From SAR324 cluster bacterium JCVI-SC AAA005 (GTDB lineage: Bacteria > SAR324 > NAC60-12), in assembly GCA_000224765.2 (NCBI GenBank), contig AGAU01000114.1, positions 1-43,619 on the forward strand: a stretch of 43,619 nt of DNA, read 5' to 3'. Every line of letters starts with the position of its first letter. Position 1 is the first letter of the stretch. The position numbers were made by a program, and so were the translations under genes. The notes beneath the pieces are model-generated. The model was not told the origin of the DNA. It saw only the letters and a program-made list of their open reading frames with translations, and ran no database searches. This document shows positions 6,531 to 14,812 of this stretch, piece after piece.

Positions 6531-9049
6531 CAGAAGGCTCTTGGCAACGTTTGTTCCGGCAATAAGACCCCTCCTAGAATTACGCTAGCAAAGATTGTTC
6601 GATCAACGTATTCCGTCTCTTGTCCTCCGCTTGTTGTAGTTTTATCGACTCGTTCCTCCAGCCTGAGGTTGAATGTCCAACAATCTGGACGATAACTGAG
6701 AAAAACCGTATCGGAAACCAACCGACGACGAAATGCGGTACTAGCAGGATTAAGATCAACCGTTCCCGAAAAACCAAAGGACAGCTCATCGCTAGCTTGG
6801 TGGGTATTGCTGAAGCTGAAGCTGGAAGACGCTTCGAAAGTTTGACCGTACGGTGTTGTGTAAGTGCTCTCGTTTTCTCTGAAAGCAACAGATGCTTTGC
6901 TATACTGACTAACATTTACGTCTACCGACAGTGAGTATTCAACTGTTCGTTGCTGCTGATGGTTGTACCGATTACGAAAGTTCAGCGCTAAACCTGATCC
7001 AGGCTGCAGGGATATTTCAATTCTCAAGGGCAATAATGGTTCCCCTGGTTCTGTCTCATCACCTTTTGGAGTCGGACCGTGAGACTGATAGTCTTCCTCT
7101 ACACGCAGGTAGTCATATGGTTGAATCAAATTCAAGCGAGCCAGCACTAAATTTTCACCAATTCGCAAATTTTCCTCTGGCTGACCCCCAGCACGAAGAG
7201 ACACTCCACTCTCTACAACTGCAAGAATTTGCAGCAACTTTTCCTCATCGAGTTCCTCATCAAACATTGACTCCAACGCCTCCTGTAACTTACCACGACT
7301 AGCAAATTCACGATCTTGTAGGCTCTGTAAACGCAACAGAAAAGTTTCTGGAAATTCTTGTTCCTGCAGACGTAAGAAAGAACGTCCGGTAAAACGCTGC
7401 AACGGTTCATACTGGCGACGCTTGGCCAGCAAAATGTTATCTACTCGAAATTCTAGCAGGCGGCGTGTAGCAATGTCTCCTCCGAATGGCACACCAGAAA
7501 TAGAATCCTGGGGTACATCCTCAATATAGTCATAGCGAATTCTGGGAGTCATTAGATGCTTAAAGCGACTGTAGAGATCACTCTCTGATTCCCAGACCCT
7601 TGACAACGTGGTATTGAATTCCACATCAGCTGTCCAAATCTGGAAAGTATACTGATCAGAGGGGTCAGAGGCACTGGGTGACCAAACTTCGTAAGCGGAT
7701 ATTGAATGACCAAGCCCCAAGACACCTTTGAAATACTGGAAAATATTTCGTCGGTAACGCAGTGTTGGATTGAGTACCAATCCAGTTCCGTTATAGCCTT
7801 CTTCACGGAAGTAGCGGACGAGCGATCCCGCAGCAGACATTGTCAGATCCACAGTTTGGAAGGGTTGTTCGCTAAATTGAAAACTTAGTGCTGGGAGACG
7901 TTGAATCCGGGTAGGATCGGTTGCCCAGTTCAGCAAGGCAATTTCTTGGAAAACTTTCTCCTGAGATGCAGATAGCGTGATACTCCCTGAATCATACTGG
8001 TAGTTAACAGATCCCGTAATACTTTGTGCATAATTTGGTTCAGGATTACGAACTCCCTCATATTCTCGTTGAAACTGACTATCACTGTAAACTAGACCGG
8101 AGACAATCAGCCGACTTCGCTCGTCCAGCTGTTGGTTGTGGTTCAGAATCAACTTATAGCGTTCTGGGCGCAAGGTATTCGGATTCACATCCTCGGGTGC
8201 AAGCTGACCGGACTCTGTTTGTGGATCCCGAGGATCGCGCTCAAAATAGCGTAAAAACTTGAGCTCACCTCGCAAATTCTCGCTAAAAGCATACTGATAA
8301 TCCAATCCCAATCCCAAACCTCGGAACTGTACCCACTCAGTACGTATTGTGAGATCCTGCTCTCGTTCAATCGCCCAAAAGTATGGGAGGGACAGACGAT
8401 AGCCTAGATTGAACTTTTCAATACTCGAGGTTTGTAGGGCGTACTCCGGTGGTAGTAGACCTGTTTGCCGTCGTGTAACTGTGGGCCAAGCCAGATAGGG
8501 GAAGTAAAAGATCGGAACACCCCGAACTCGCAGACTCGTTGAAATAGCTGAAGAATAATTTTCTGGGTAGTAATGCACTGTACTACCGCGAATTTCCCAG
8601 GCAGGTTGTTCAGGAATACAAGTTGTGAACGTACAGTCATATCCGATGAAGTATCCTTCTGGAACACGACGCACCTCACGAGCTGTTATATAAGCCTCTG
8701 TTTTTGCATCGAAGAAGAAGACTTCCCGGAAGACACCGGAGTTGTCACCTAAATTGATTTCCAACCTTTCAGCAATCAGCGTAATCGAACCTTCTCGCAG
8801 TCGAACAAACCCTTGAGCAACGATCAGGTTTTCCTTGCGCAAGAACTCGACTTTCTGACCTTCAAGTGCGATAGTACCCCATTCGAAGCGGGCATCTTCA
8901 TAGCGATAGATTTCTGTTTCAGGATCAAAGATGTAGGAGCGGGCCTCAACACGCAGATCAGTTGACTGGGCCTGTAGGGAACAAGTATATCCCCAACAAA
9001 ACAGCCAGACCAACCATAAGCGAAGTAACCGGCTGCGACCGTGATACAT
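6530..9049 (-). CDS. lptD: LPS-assembly protein LptD (OstA/Imp)
   Basis: An outer-membrane barrel that, with LptE, inserts LPS into the outer leaflet. The 839-residue product has a signal peptide (hydrophobic LWLVWLFCWGYTCSLQAQ). An N-terminal OstA/LptA-like beta-jellyroll follows (YEDARFEWGTIALEGQKVEF, LIVAQGFVRLREGSITL). Next comes the typical TTC...PAWEI junction (CTFTTCIPEQPAWEIRG), VRGVPIFYFPYLAWPT and QTGLLPPEY, then a long barrel region. The two cysteines in CTFTTC are close together; I do not see the widely spaced pattern of E. coli LptD disulfides. It heads the minus-strand unit and is divergent from a plus-strand gene 136 bp away. No lptE is visible nearby. Confidence 0.92.
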   Translation of the reverse strand: MYHGRSRLLRLWLVWLFCWGYTCSLQAQSTDLRVEARSYIFDPETEIYRYEDARFEWGTIALEGQKVEFLRKENLIVAQGFVRLREGSITLIAERLEINLGDNSGVFREVFFFDAKTEAYITAREVRRVPEGYFIGYDCTFTTCIPEQPAWEIRGSTVHYYPENYSSAISTSLRVRGVPIFYFPYLAWPTVTRRQTGLLPPEYALQTSSIEKFNLGYRLSLPYFWAIEREQDLTIRTEWVQFRGLGLGLDYQYAFSENLRGELKFLRYFERDPRDPQTESGQLAPEDVNPNTLRPERYKLILNHNQQLDERSRLIVSGLVYSDSQFQREYEGVRNPEPNYAQSITGSVNYQYDSGSITLSASQEKVFQEIALLNWATDPTRIQRLPALSFQFSEQPFQTVDLTMSAAGSLVRYFREEGYNGTGLVLNPTLRYRRNIFQYFKGVLGLGHSISAYEVWSPSASDPSDQYTFQIWTADVEFNTTLSRVWESESDLYSRFKHLMTPRIRYDYIEDVPQDSISGVPFGGDIATRRLLEFRVDNILLAKRRQYEPLQRFTGRSFLRLQEQEFPETFLLRLQSLQDREFASRGKLQEALESMFDEELDEEKLLQILAVVESGVSLRAGGQPEENLRIGENLVLARLNLIQPYDYLRVEEDYQSHGPTPKGDETEPGEPLLPLRIEISLQPGSGLALNFRNRYNHQQQRTVEYSLSVDVNVSQYSKASVAFRENESTYTTPYGQTFEASSSFSFSNTHQASDELSFGFSGTVDLNPASTAFRRRLVSDTVFLSYRPDCWTFNLRLEERVDKTTTSGGQETEYVDRTIFASVILGGVLLPEQTLPRAF

Positions 9050-9066
9050 GGAGGAAATGGTTGTGG

Positions 9067-9096
9067 TTGACAGAACAGAACAAAAAATCCAATTTA
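9067..9096 (+). promoter_or_regulatory. Candidate promoter in the lptD/plus-strand divergent gap
   Basis: A perfect TTGACA hexamer lies at 9067-9072. The best -10-like sequence at 18-bp spacing, aattta (9091-9096), is poor. This is the only sigma-70-like signal I can offer for the plus-strand unit starting at 9186. Confidence 0.3.
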
Positions 9097-9185
9097 CGAA
9101 GACTCCTGTGGAGATGCAACTTTTTTGCAGTCTAATTCCTGATCATCAGGATTCAAATCATCCAACCATTTTCACTAGAAATCCG

Positions 9186-9821
9186 ATGAAGCAACTCATT
9201 TTGCTCCTTTTTCTGACTTGTTGGCTTCCAGCACTGCCATTTGCACAGTCTTCTCTACTTGATACAGAGCGTATCCGTAGCAAACTATTCGAAGGAGCCA
9301 AGAATAAGACGACTAGTGTAAAAACGAACGCCCCACAGCGTCAGATAGTTAATGGTGTCGTATCTCGTGTAGCAGATTCTGAGAGCATTTGGCTAAGAAT
9401 CGACGATCGTGGTGAGTTCCGAAAATGGACTTATCAACTCTCGAAAAGTAGTCTCAACCTAAGTCGACAGGAAATTCGAGTCTATCTACAGTATGTATCT
9501 CCCAAACTATCGATTAACCGAGGCAAAGAATACAACGCATGGTTCCAGAAAAAAGTAGCTTTTGAGTTGGGCAAGTCTTTCAGTGGTCGATCTGTTAGAG
9601 TAGAATATGAGCTGCAAGAAGAGCTTTATCGGCTCAACGGCATCGTCTTGTCTGGCGACACAAACATTAATCTCTGGATGGTGCAGAACGGCTGGTCCTT
9701 CTATTTGCTAACAGAAGGAGTCAATCCTGATGAACCGCAATTCTTGGGTGCCGAAGCAATGGCGCGGAACAAAAAAGTTGGACTATGGGATGAAAAGCTG
9801 CAGGGCAGTACAAATCAATGA
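9186..9821 (+). CDS. Exported staphylococcal-nuclease-fold protein, probably non-catalytic
   Basis: Start chosen at the ATG before a clear signal peptide (MKQLILLLFLTCWLPALPFAQ), giving 211 residues; the frame extends upstream to 9048 but overlaps the lptD start and spoils the signal peptide. The C-terminal half resembles an SNase/thermonuclease domain: YRLNGIVL...NINLWMVQNGWSF...GAEAMARNKKVGLWDE, matching the family's R-G-V...vN..LV..G.A...aE..Ar....GlW pattern. The segment aligned with RLLLVDTPE of SNase reads RVYLQYVSPK, so the catalytic Glu and a Ca-binding Asp are replaced. It likely binds rather than cuts nucleic acid, or serves another envelope role. It ends with an ATGA overlap into yggS. 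Confidence 0.65.
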   Translation: MKQLILLLFLTCWLPALPFAQSSLLDTERIRSKLFEGAKNKTTSVKTNAPQRQIVNGVVSRVADSESIWLRIDDRGEFRKWTYQLSKSSLNLSRQEIRVYLQYVSPKLSINRGKEYNAWFQKKVAFELGKSFSGRSVRVEYELQEELYRLNGIVLSGDTNINLWMVQNGWSFYLLTEGVNPDEPQFLGAEAMARNKKVGLWDEKLQGSTNQ

Positions 9822-10525
9822 GTCTGAAAGAGCGCCTAACCGAACTGAGTGCTGAACTAGCTGAATTGGCAATACAGGCTGGTCGCTCTCCGGAAGAAAT
9901 CAAGTTGATTGCCGTCTCGAAGACTCATCCTAGTGAACTAATCGCAGAAGCTTTCCAAGCCGGACAGTTGCGCTTCGGTGAAAATCGGGTTCAGGAAGCC
10001 TCAGAAAAAATTGAAAGACTACAGAACCCAGGTATCGAATGGCACTTGATCGGGCATTTGCAAAAAAACAAGGCTCGCTTCTGCCCTGGGCGCTTCGACT
10101 GGATTCATTCCGTTGATTCTCAAGAGTTATTGGAATTACTCGAAAAGCAGTGTGCTCTGCAAGGCCAACCCATGCAAATCCTACTACAGGCCAATCTGTC
10201 GCAGGAAAATAGCAAAAGTGGAATCAGTGACTACGACAATTTGTGCAGGTTATTAGAGAAAACGCAGAATTGTCAGTGGCTGTACTGTAGAGGTTTGATG
10301 ACTATGGCTGCGGCAACAGATGACGCAAACACAATCCGTAGAACCTTCTCGCAACTTCGTACTTGGCTCGAAAAGCTCCGCGACGAATTCACTCTGACTG
10401 CTTTCACAGAACTTTCGATGGGTATGTCATCCGACTACCAAATCGCCATTGCAGAAGGTGCAACAATGGTTCGACTAGGCACCACTCTGTTCGGGGAACG
10501 CACCAGACCCTTAACCATACAATGA
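9818..10525 (+). CDS. yggS: YggS/PROSC family pyridoxal phosphate homeostasis protein
   Basis: A 235-residue single-domain alanine-racemase-like barrel that binds PLP and buffers its level in the cytoplasm. Lys35 in LIAVSKTHP is the PLP lysine. FGENRVQEA, EWHLIGHLQKNKA, IHSVDS and the closing SMGMSSDYQIAIAEGATMVRLGTTLFG are the family signatures. It overlaps the upstream gene (ATGA at 9818-9821) and ruvA downstream (ATGA at 10522-10525), so the three form a translationally linked set. Length is normal for bacterial YggS. Confidence 0.95.
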   Translation: MSLKERLTELSAELAELAIQAGRSPEEIKLIAVSKTHPSELIAEAFQAGQLRFGENRVQEASEKIERLQNPGIEWHLIGHLQKNKARFCPGRFDWIHSVDSQELLELLEKQCALQGQPMQILLQANLSQENSKSGISDYDNLCRLLEKTQNCQWLYCRGLMTMAAATDDANTIRRTFSQLRTWLEKLRDEFTLTAFTELSMGMSSDYQIAIAEGATMVRLGTTLFGERTRPLTIQ

Positions 10526-11136
10526 TCGCTTATCTAATTGGGGATGTCTCGCTAGTAGAAGAACAGCGCTTGGTTCTACAAACTAGTGGTGGAGTGGGAT
10601 ACCTCGTGCAGGTACCCCAAGGGCTCGGTAATAGACACACTGCAGGTGAAGTACTCAGCTTACACATTCACACTAGTGTGCGTGAGGATGAAATCAGCTT
10701 GTACGGGTTCGAGACAACAGCCGAAAGACAATTGTTCGAACGTCTCCTCAAAGCATCTGGAATTGGCCCAAAACTAGCGCTGACCATTGTTTCTGTACTT
10801 GAGCCACGAAACCTTGTTCAGGCCATCCTGCGTGAAGATATCAACACTCTCAGTCAAGTCCCAGGCATAGGAAAAAAAACTGCCGCTCGGCTTTGCCTGG
10901 AGTTGAAAGATAGCTTCAGCAAATCACCCATCCAAGGACTGGAATCTGCCTTGATCACTGGCAAGGCAACAACGCCCGCCATACCATCGGGTGAAACAGC
11001 CTCTCTACAATCTGCTCTAAAAAACATGGGTTTTGCAGAAAAAGAGATTCTGACCGTGCTAGCAAGCCTGCCCCTAGAAGCAGAAGGCTTTGAAGCCAAG
11101 CTCAGACTAGCTTTGGGATTGCTATCAAAACGCTAA
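10522..11136 (+). CDS. ruvA: Holliday junction branch migration protein RuvA
   Basis: DNA-binding subunit of the RuvAB branch-migration motor, 204 residues from the ATG overlapping the yggS stop; the longer open frame from 10363 reads through yggS and is not used. Domains are an N-terminal OB fold ([29 protein letters not shown]), two helix-hairpin-helix motifs ([17 protein letters not shown] and [19 protein letters not shown]), then a linker and a C-terminal three-helix domain ([19 protein letters not shown]) that contacts RuvB. Neither ruvB nor ruvC is in the window; ssb follows after 13 bp. Confidence 0.97.
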   Translation: MIAYLIGDVSLVEEQRLVLQTSGGVGYLVQVPQGLGNRHTAGEVLSLHIHTSVREDEISLYGFETTAERQLFERLLKASGIGPKLALTIVSVLEPRNLVQAILREDINTLSQVPGIGKKTAARLCLELKDSFSKSPIQGLESALITGKATTPAIPSGETASLQSALKNMGFAEKEILTVLASLPLEAEGFEAKLRLALGLLSKR

Positions 11137-11149
11137 ACAAGGAGAACGT

Positions 11150-11650
11150 ATGCTCAATAAAGTTATGCTGATCGGCAGGCTGGGTCGTGACCCAGAGATC
11201 CGATATACTCAGTCTGGCAACGCTGTAGCCTCATTTTCTATCGCAACTTCTGAATACTGGAGAGACAAACAGGGGCAAAGACAGGAAAAAACTGAATGGC
11301 ATGATATCGTGGCCTGGGATCGCCTGGCTGATCAGGCACAATCTTATCTGAAAAAAGGTTCGATGGTTTATATTGAGGGCAAATTGCAGACGCGCAGTTG
11401 GGATGATCAGCAGGGTCAAAAAAAATATCGAACAGAGATTGTTGCTAATCAAGTGCGCTTCTTAGACTCTCGAGAAGGGACAGAACGGAGTGGAGGAAGC
11501 GCTAACGATGGGCCCGCTGTTTACGGTAATGAATATTCCAGTGGAGGACCTTCAGACAACCGTCGCAATCCAGCCCCACCCAACACCTCAAATAATGAAT
11601 TCAACCAAGGAAACAATGCTCCTTATGTTGAAGACGACGTACCGTTCTGA
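11150..11650 (+). CDS. ssb: Single-stranded DNA-binding protein
   Basis: A strong Shine-Dalgarno (AAGGAG, 11139-11144) precedes the ATG. The 166-residue product has the SSB OB fold ([62 protein letters not shown]; about 1-110). A Gly/Asn/Ser-rich disordered linker follows, then the acidic tip EDDVPF, the variant of DDIPF that recruits partner proteins. It is the replicative/repair type by length. Following ruvA, it extends the recombination gene set of this operon. Confidence 0.97.
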   Translation: MLNKVMLIGRLGRDPEIRYTQSGNAVASFSIATSEYWRDKQGQRQEKTEWHDIVAWDRLADQAQSYLKKGSMVYIEGKLQTRSWDDQQGQKKYRTEIVANQVRFLDSREGTERSGGSANDGPAVYGNEYSSGGPSDNRRNPAPPNTSNNEFNQGNNAPYVEDDVPF

Positions 11651-11659
11651 AAAAGTCAG

Positions 11660-12730
11660 ATGTTTGCAGTAGCTGAAGAGGAACGGAATAGACAAACCCT
11701 GCAGAAGCTACAGGCAACACAGCAAAGACTGGGTTATCACAGCGATTGGTTGATTGGAGAAGGTAGCTTCCCAAGTCTCCGCCTGGGCTTAATACTTTCG
11801 ACCTACCGCTGGAAAGCTTCCAAAGAGGCTTTGCTTCAGTACCTAAATCTGGGTGGGAATCTGCTGATGCTGGATGCAACTACTGTCACCACGATTTCCA
11901 ATCACTTTGGAGAACTGCTCAACACACAAAACGTTCATCGAGAAAATTGCTGGATCATTCTGCGTGGTAAGGACACTGCTGATAAACTAGCTCATGAGCT
12001 TGGTGTTGGCTGGTGGGATATGATTCTTGACAACGATTCAAAACCCGACAGTAAAACAAGCCAAGCACTTCCACAAAATATCACTTGGCAAACGCTGAAA
12101 AGTGGTAATATTTCAAGCTGGACTTCAGATCTGCTGCTTGAATGCTTGCAAGGCTGGCCCGATACTCCGTTCGTCACAGCCGCTACCTGCAAACTTTTTA
12201 AAGAGAATCAGCAGAGCCTGCGCGACCACCTCCAAGCGCTGTTAATCTGTGAACTCAGAATTAATTTCCTGCAGCAACAAGTCGGTAACACCTCGCGCTT
12301 CAGTCTGACTAACCCTTTGCAGAAAGCAATGCAGACCATTCAGACTCTCACCGAATGGAATGATTACTTCGTCCACAGTTGGTATCCTGTTTTTCAGCAT
12401 CAAACTCGAAAATTACAGCAACATAACCTCCAAGTACTCGAAAAATCGAAAATATTATTCCAACATTTTGAAGATGAACTGATGGGCTTGATAGGACTTT
12501 TTGAAGAAACACTGTGTCAACGGCAAGCCCTACTTTTAGCCAATTTTTTAGCAAAACAACAACAAAATTTGACTGAAGATTTGCCACCAGACTCACAGTT
12601 TATCCGCTGGCTAATGCGACAAGATCACGTTCAACGTCTCTGGCTTCCTGTGGGGCATTTGGATCAACTAACGGCAAGACTTGGATTGATGCGCCAACCT
12701 CTGCATGTTCCGCTTGCAGCACCCGTCTGA
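11660..12730 (+). CDS. Unknown cytoplasmic helical protein upstream of the GAF/HD-GYP gene
   Basis: I do not recognise this 356-residue protein. It lacks a signal peptide or TM helix. Residues about 40-75 read LGLILSTYRWKASKEALL-YLNLGGNLLMLDATTVTTI, an alpha/beta pattern with a YLxxGG turn. It resembles the N-terminus of the next gene (LALYLQSGGGIVVLEEG) and, more loosely, the DJ-1/GATase-like fold. The rest is predicted helical and rich in Gln, Leu and aromatics (QTRKLQQHNLQVLEKSKILFQHFEDELMGL). It starts 9 bp after ssb without a clear ribosome site. It could be an accessory or sensor partner of the HD-GYP protein; this is inference from proximity and the shared N-terminal pattern. Confidence 0.6.
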   Translation: MFAVAEEERNRQTLQKLQATQQRLGYHSDWLIGEGSFPSLRLGLILSTYRWKASKEALLQYLNLGGNLLMLDATTVTTISNHFGELLNTQNVHRENCWIILRGKDTADKLAHELGVGWWDMILDNDSKPDSKTSQALPQNITWQTLKSGNISSWTSDLLLECLQGWPDTPFVTAATCKLFKENQQSLRDHLQALLICELRINFLQQQVGNTSRFSLTNPLQKAMQTIQTLTEWNDYFVHSWYPVFQHQTRKLQQHNLQVLEKSKILFQHFEDELMGLIGLFEETLCQRQALLLANFLAKQQQNLTEDLPPDSQFIRWLMRQDHVQRLWLPVGHLDQLTARLGLMRQPLHVPLAAPV

Positions 12731-12796
12731 TTGTGAGAATCTGCTCGTCTTGATGAAAAGTTTTAGAATCATTCCGATTACATAGATCTGTAGATC

Positions 12797-14776
12797 ATGG
12801 CTGACTCCCGACTATTCTACCCACAGGACATAGACAAACTTCATCAGGAATTCCTTGCAGATCCATTGCAACGAGTATCCTCCGTTGCTTACGCATCGCT
12901 GGAAGAGCTACCTCATACAACTGAGGGAACAACCTGTCTGATTGTTATGCGTAGCCGTAATCTTTTCCAGTGGCAATCCCATCTGGCTCTTTATCTTCAG
13001 TCTGGTGGAGGAATTGTTGTTTTGGAGGAAGGATCAGCCTTGGTAGCCGAACCTCCAGAACATCCTGCGATCGAATGGTATCCCCTAGCTCATTTGACAC
13101 CTACGCGTTGGAATTTTCTGCTGCGCCAGTTTTTCAGCCGTCTACATGATAGAACTCGAACACATTCAAATGTAAGCAAATCGGATGAGATTCTCTCCGA
13201 GTTAAACGAACTAGGGATCGCTCTATCCAATGAAAAGGATCTGGACAAGCTACTGCGCATGATCGCTGCGAAAGCAATGAAACTTACCAACGCAGATGGG
13301 TGTAGCGTCTACCTGATCGAACAGATTCCTGACACCCCTCACGAACAGAGCAACTACCTCGCTAACAAACAAATGCGCTTCCACAGCGCACTCAACCTTT
13401 CACGAGACACATCCCAACTGCAGGAGAGAGTTCTTCCTCTCGACTCCAGCACGGTCAATGCCTATGTGGCACGCACCAGTCAGCCGATTCGGATCAGTGA
13501 TGTGTACGAATTACATGATTCTAATCTGGTCTGGGGTGGTCGGGACTTCGATGAGCAGCAGAACTATAAGACTCGCTCAATGCTCGCTGTCCCAATGTGC
13601 AATGAGCGTGGTGAAGTTCTTGGTGTAATCCAACTCATCAATTGCAAGTTCGATGGAGATGCTGTTTTAGATACTGAAGAAGATGTTGACCAAATAGTTA
13701 TTCCGTTCAGTGATTACCACATGCGCTTAATGGAATCTCTAGCATCTCAGGCAACGGTTGCGGTCAGAAATGCCTCCTTACTGGAGTCTATCCAAATTCT
13801 ATTCGATGGTTTCATCAATGCGAGCGTGAAGGCCATTGAATCTAGAGACCCAACAACTTCAGGACACTCCAGCCGAGTTGCCACGCTCACGGTGGCTTTA
13901 GCAGAGACAGTGAGTTCACTGTCCGAGGGACGTCTTGCTAATATCAGCTACAACCCAGATCAATTCAACACGATTCGCTATGCATCTCTCCTTCACGATT
14001 TCGGCAAAATTGGCGTACGTGAAAAAGTACTGGTCAAATCTAAGAAGCTTTATCCAGAAGAACAGCAAGCGGTGATGGATCGTTTCCGTTTGATTAGGAT
14101 GGCAACCGAACTTCAATATACCCGTAAGCAACTGAATTACTTGCTAGAAGAATTTCAAGAGAACTCACTTCAACAAGTAGAGTTGGCTCAACAAGAGATG
14201 AATGAACGACTTTTGCAGGTGGACGACCAGCTAAAGTTCATCATTCGATGCAACGAACCAACTGTTCTGGACCAGGGAGGATTTGATCAGTTGCAAGTCA
14301 TCGCAGCACAAACCTTCCCACATCCTTCGACCGGCTTACCCGTTTCGTATCTTTCAGTAGACGAAACCGCCTCACTTTCTGTACCAAAAGGATCCTTGAA
14401 CCAACGTGATCGTCATGAAATCGAGTCACACGTCACGCATTCTTACAATTTTCTAAAAATCATTCCTTGGTCAGAGCACCTAGAAAATGTTCCAGAAATT
14501 GCCTATGCACATCACGAAAAAATGAACGGCAAAGGCTACCCACGCCAACTGTCTGGTGATGAAATCCCACTGCAATCGAAGATGATGACCATCGCTGATA
14601 TTTACGATGCGCTGACGGCTTGGGATCGCCCCTACAAGAGAGCAATGCCTGCTGAAAGGGCACTAAAAATTTTGGGCTTTGAAGCCAAAGACAATCATAT
14701 TGATCCTGAATTACTTGAAATATTCATCGGTGCTAGACTGTACGATCTGGTGAAGAGACCAAAAGTCCAACACTGA
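12797..14776 (+). CDS. GAF-HD-GYP cyclic-di-GMP phosphodiesterase-like protein
   Basis: A 659-residue signalling protein. Residues 1-115 are a uncharacterised alpha/beta region. About 125-325 is a GAF domain (ILSELNELGIALSNEKDLDKLL, LTNADGCSVYLIE, MLAVPMCNERGEVLGVIQLIN). About 340-655 is an HD-GYP domain with apparently complete metal ligands: His357, His400-Asp401 (LLHDFGKIG), His545, His572-His573, GYP at 580-582 and the ADIYDAL aspartate. Between HD and His545 are about 144 residues, over 100 more than usual, including a coiled-coil-like stretch (LEEFQENSLQQVELAQQEMNERL). The HD-GYP family hydrolyses c-di-GMP; GAF presumably senses a ligand. No diguanylate cyclase lies nearby. Confidence 0.9.
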   Translation: MADSRLFYPQDIDKLHQEFLADPLQRVSSVAYASLEELPHTTEGTTCLIVMRSRNLFQWQSHLALYLQSGGGIVVLEEGSALVAEPPEHPAIEWYPLAHLTPTRWNFLLRQFFSRLHDRTRTHSNVSKSDEILSELNELGIALSNEKDLDKLLRMIAAKAMKLTNADGCSVYLIEQIPDTPHEQSNYLANKQMRFHSALNLSRDTSQLQERVLPLDSSTVNAYVARTSQPIRISDVYELHDSNLVWGGRDFDEQQNYKTRSMLAVPMCNERGEVLGVIQLINCKFDGDAVLDTEEDVDQIVIPFSDYHMRLMESLASQATVAVRNASLLESIQILFDGFINASVKAIESRDPTTSGHSSRVATLTVALAETVSSLSEGRLANISYNPDQFNTIRYASLLHDFGKIGVREKVLVKSKKLYPEEQQAVMDRFRLIRMATELQYTRKQLNYLLEEFQENSLQQVELAQQEMNERLLQVDDQLKFIIRCNEPTVLDQGGFDQLQVIAAQTFPHPSTGLPVSYLSVDETASLSVPKGSLNQRDRHEIESHVTHSYNFLKIIPWSEHLENVPEIAYAHHEKMNGKGYPRQLSGDEIPLQSKMMTIADIYDALTAWDRPYKRAMPAERALKILGFEAKDNHIDPELLEIFIGARLYDLVKRPKVQH

Positions 14777-14812
14777 TTATTCGAGCAACTACCTTTATTT
14801 TTGAGTTTTCGA

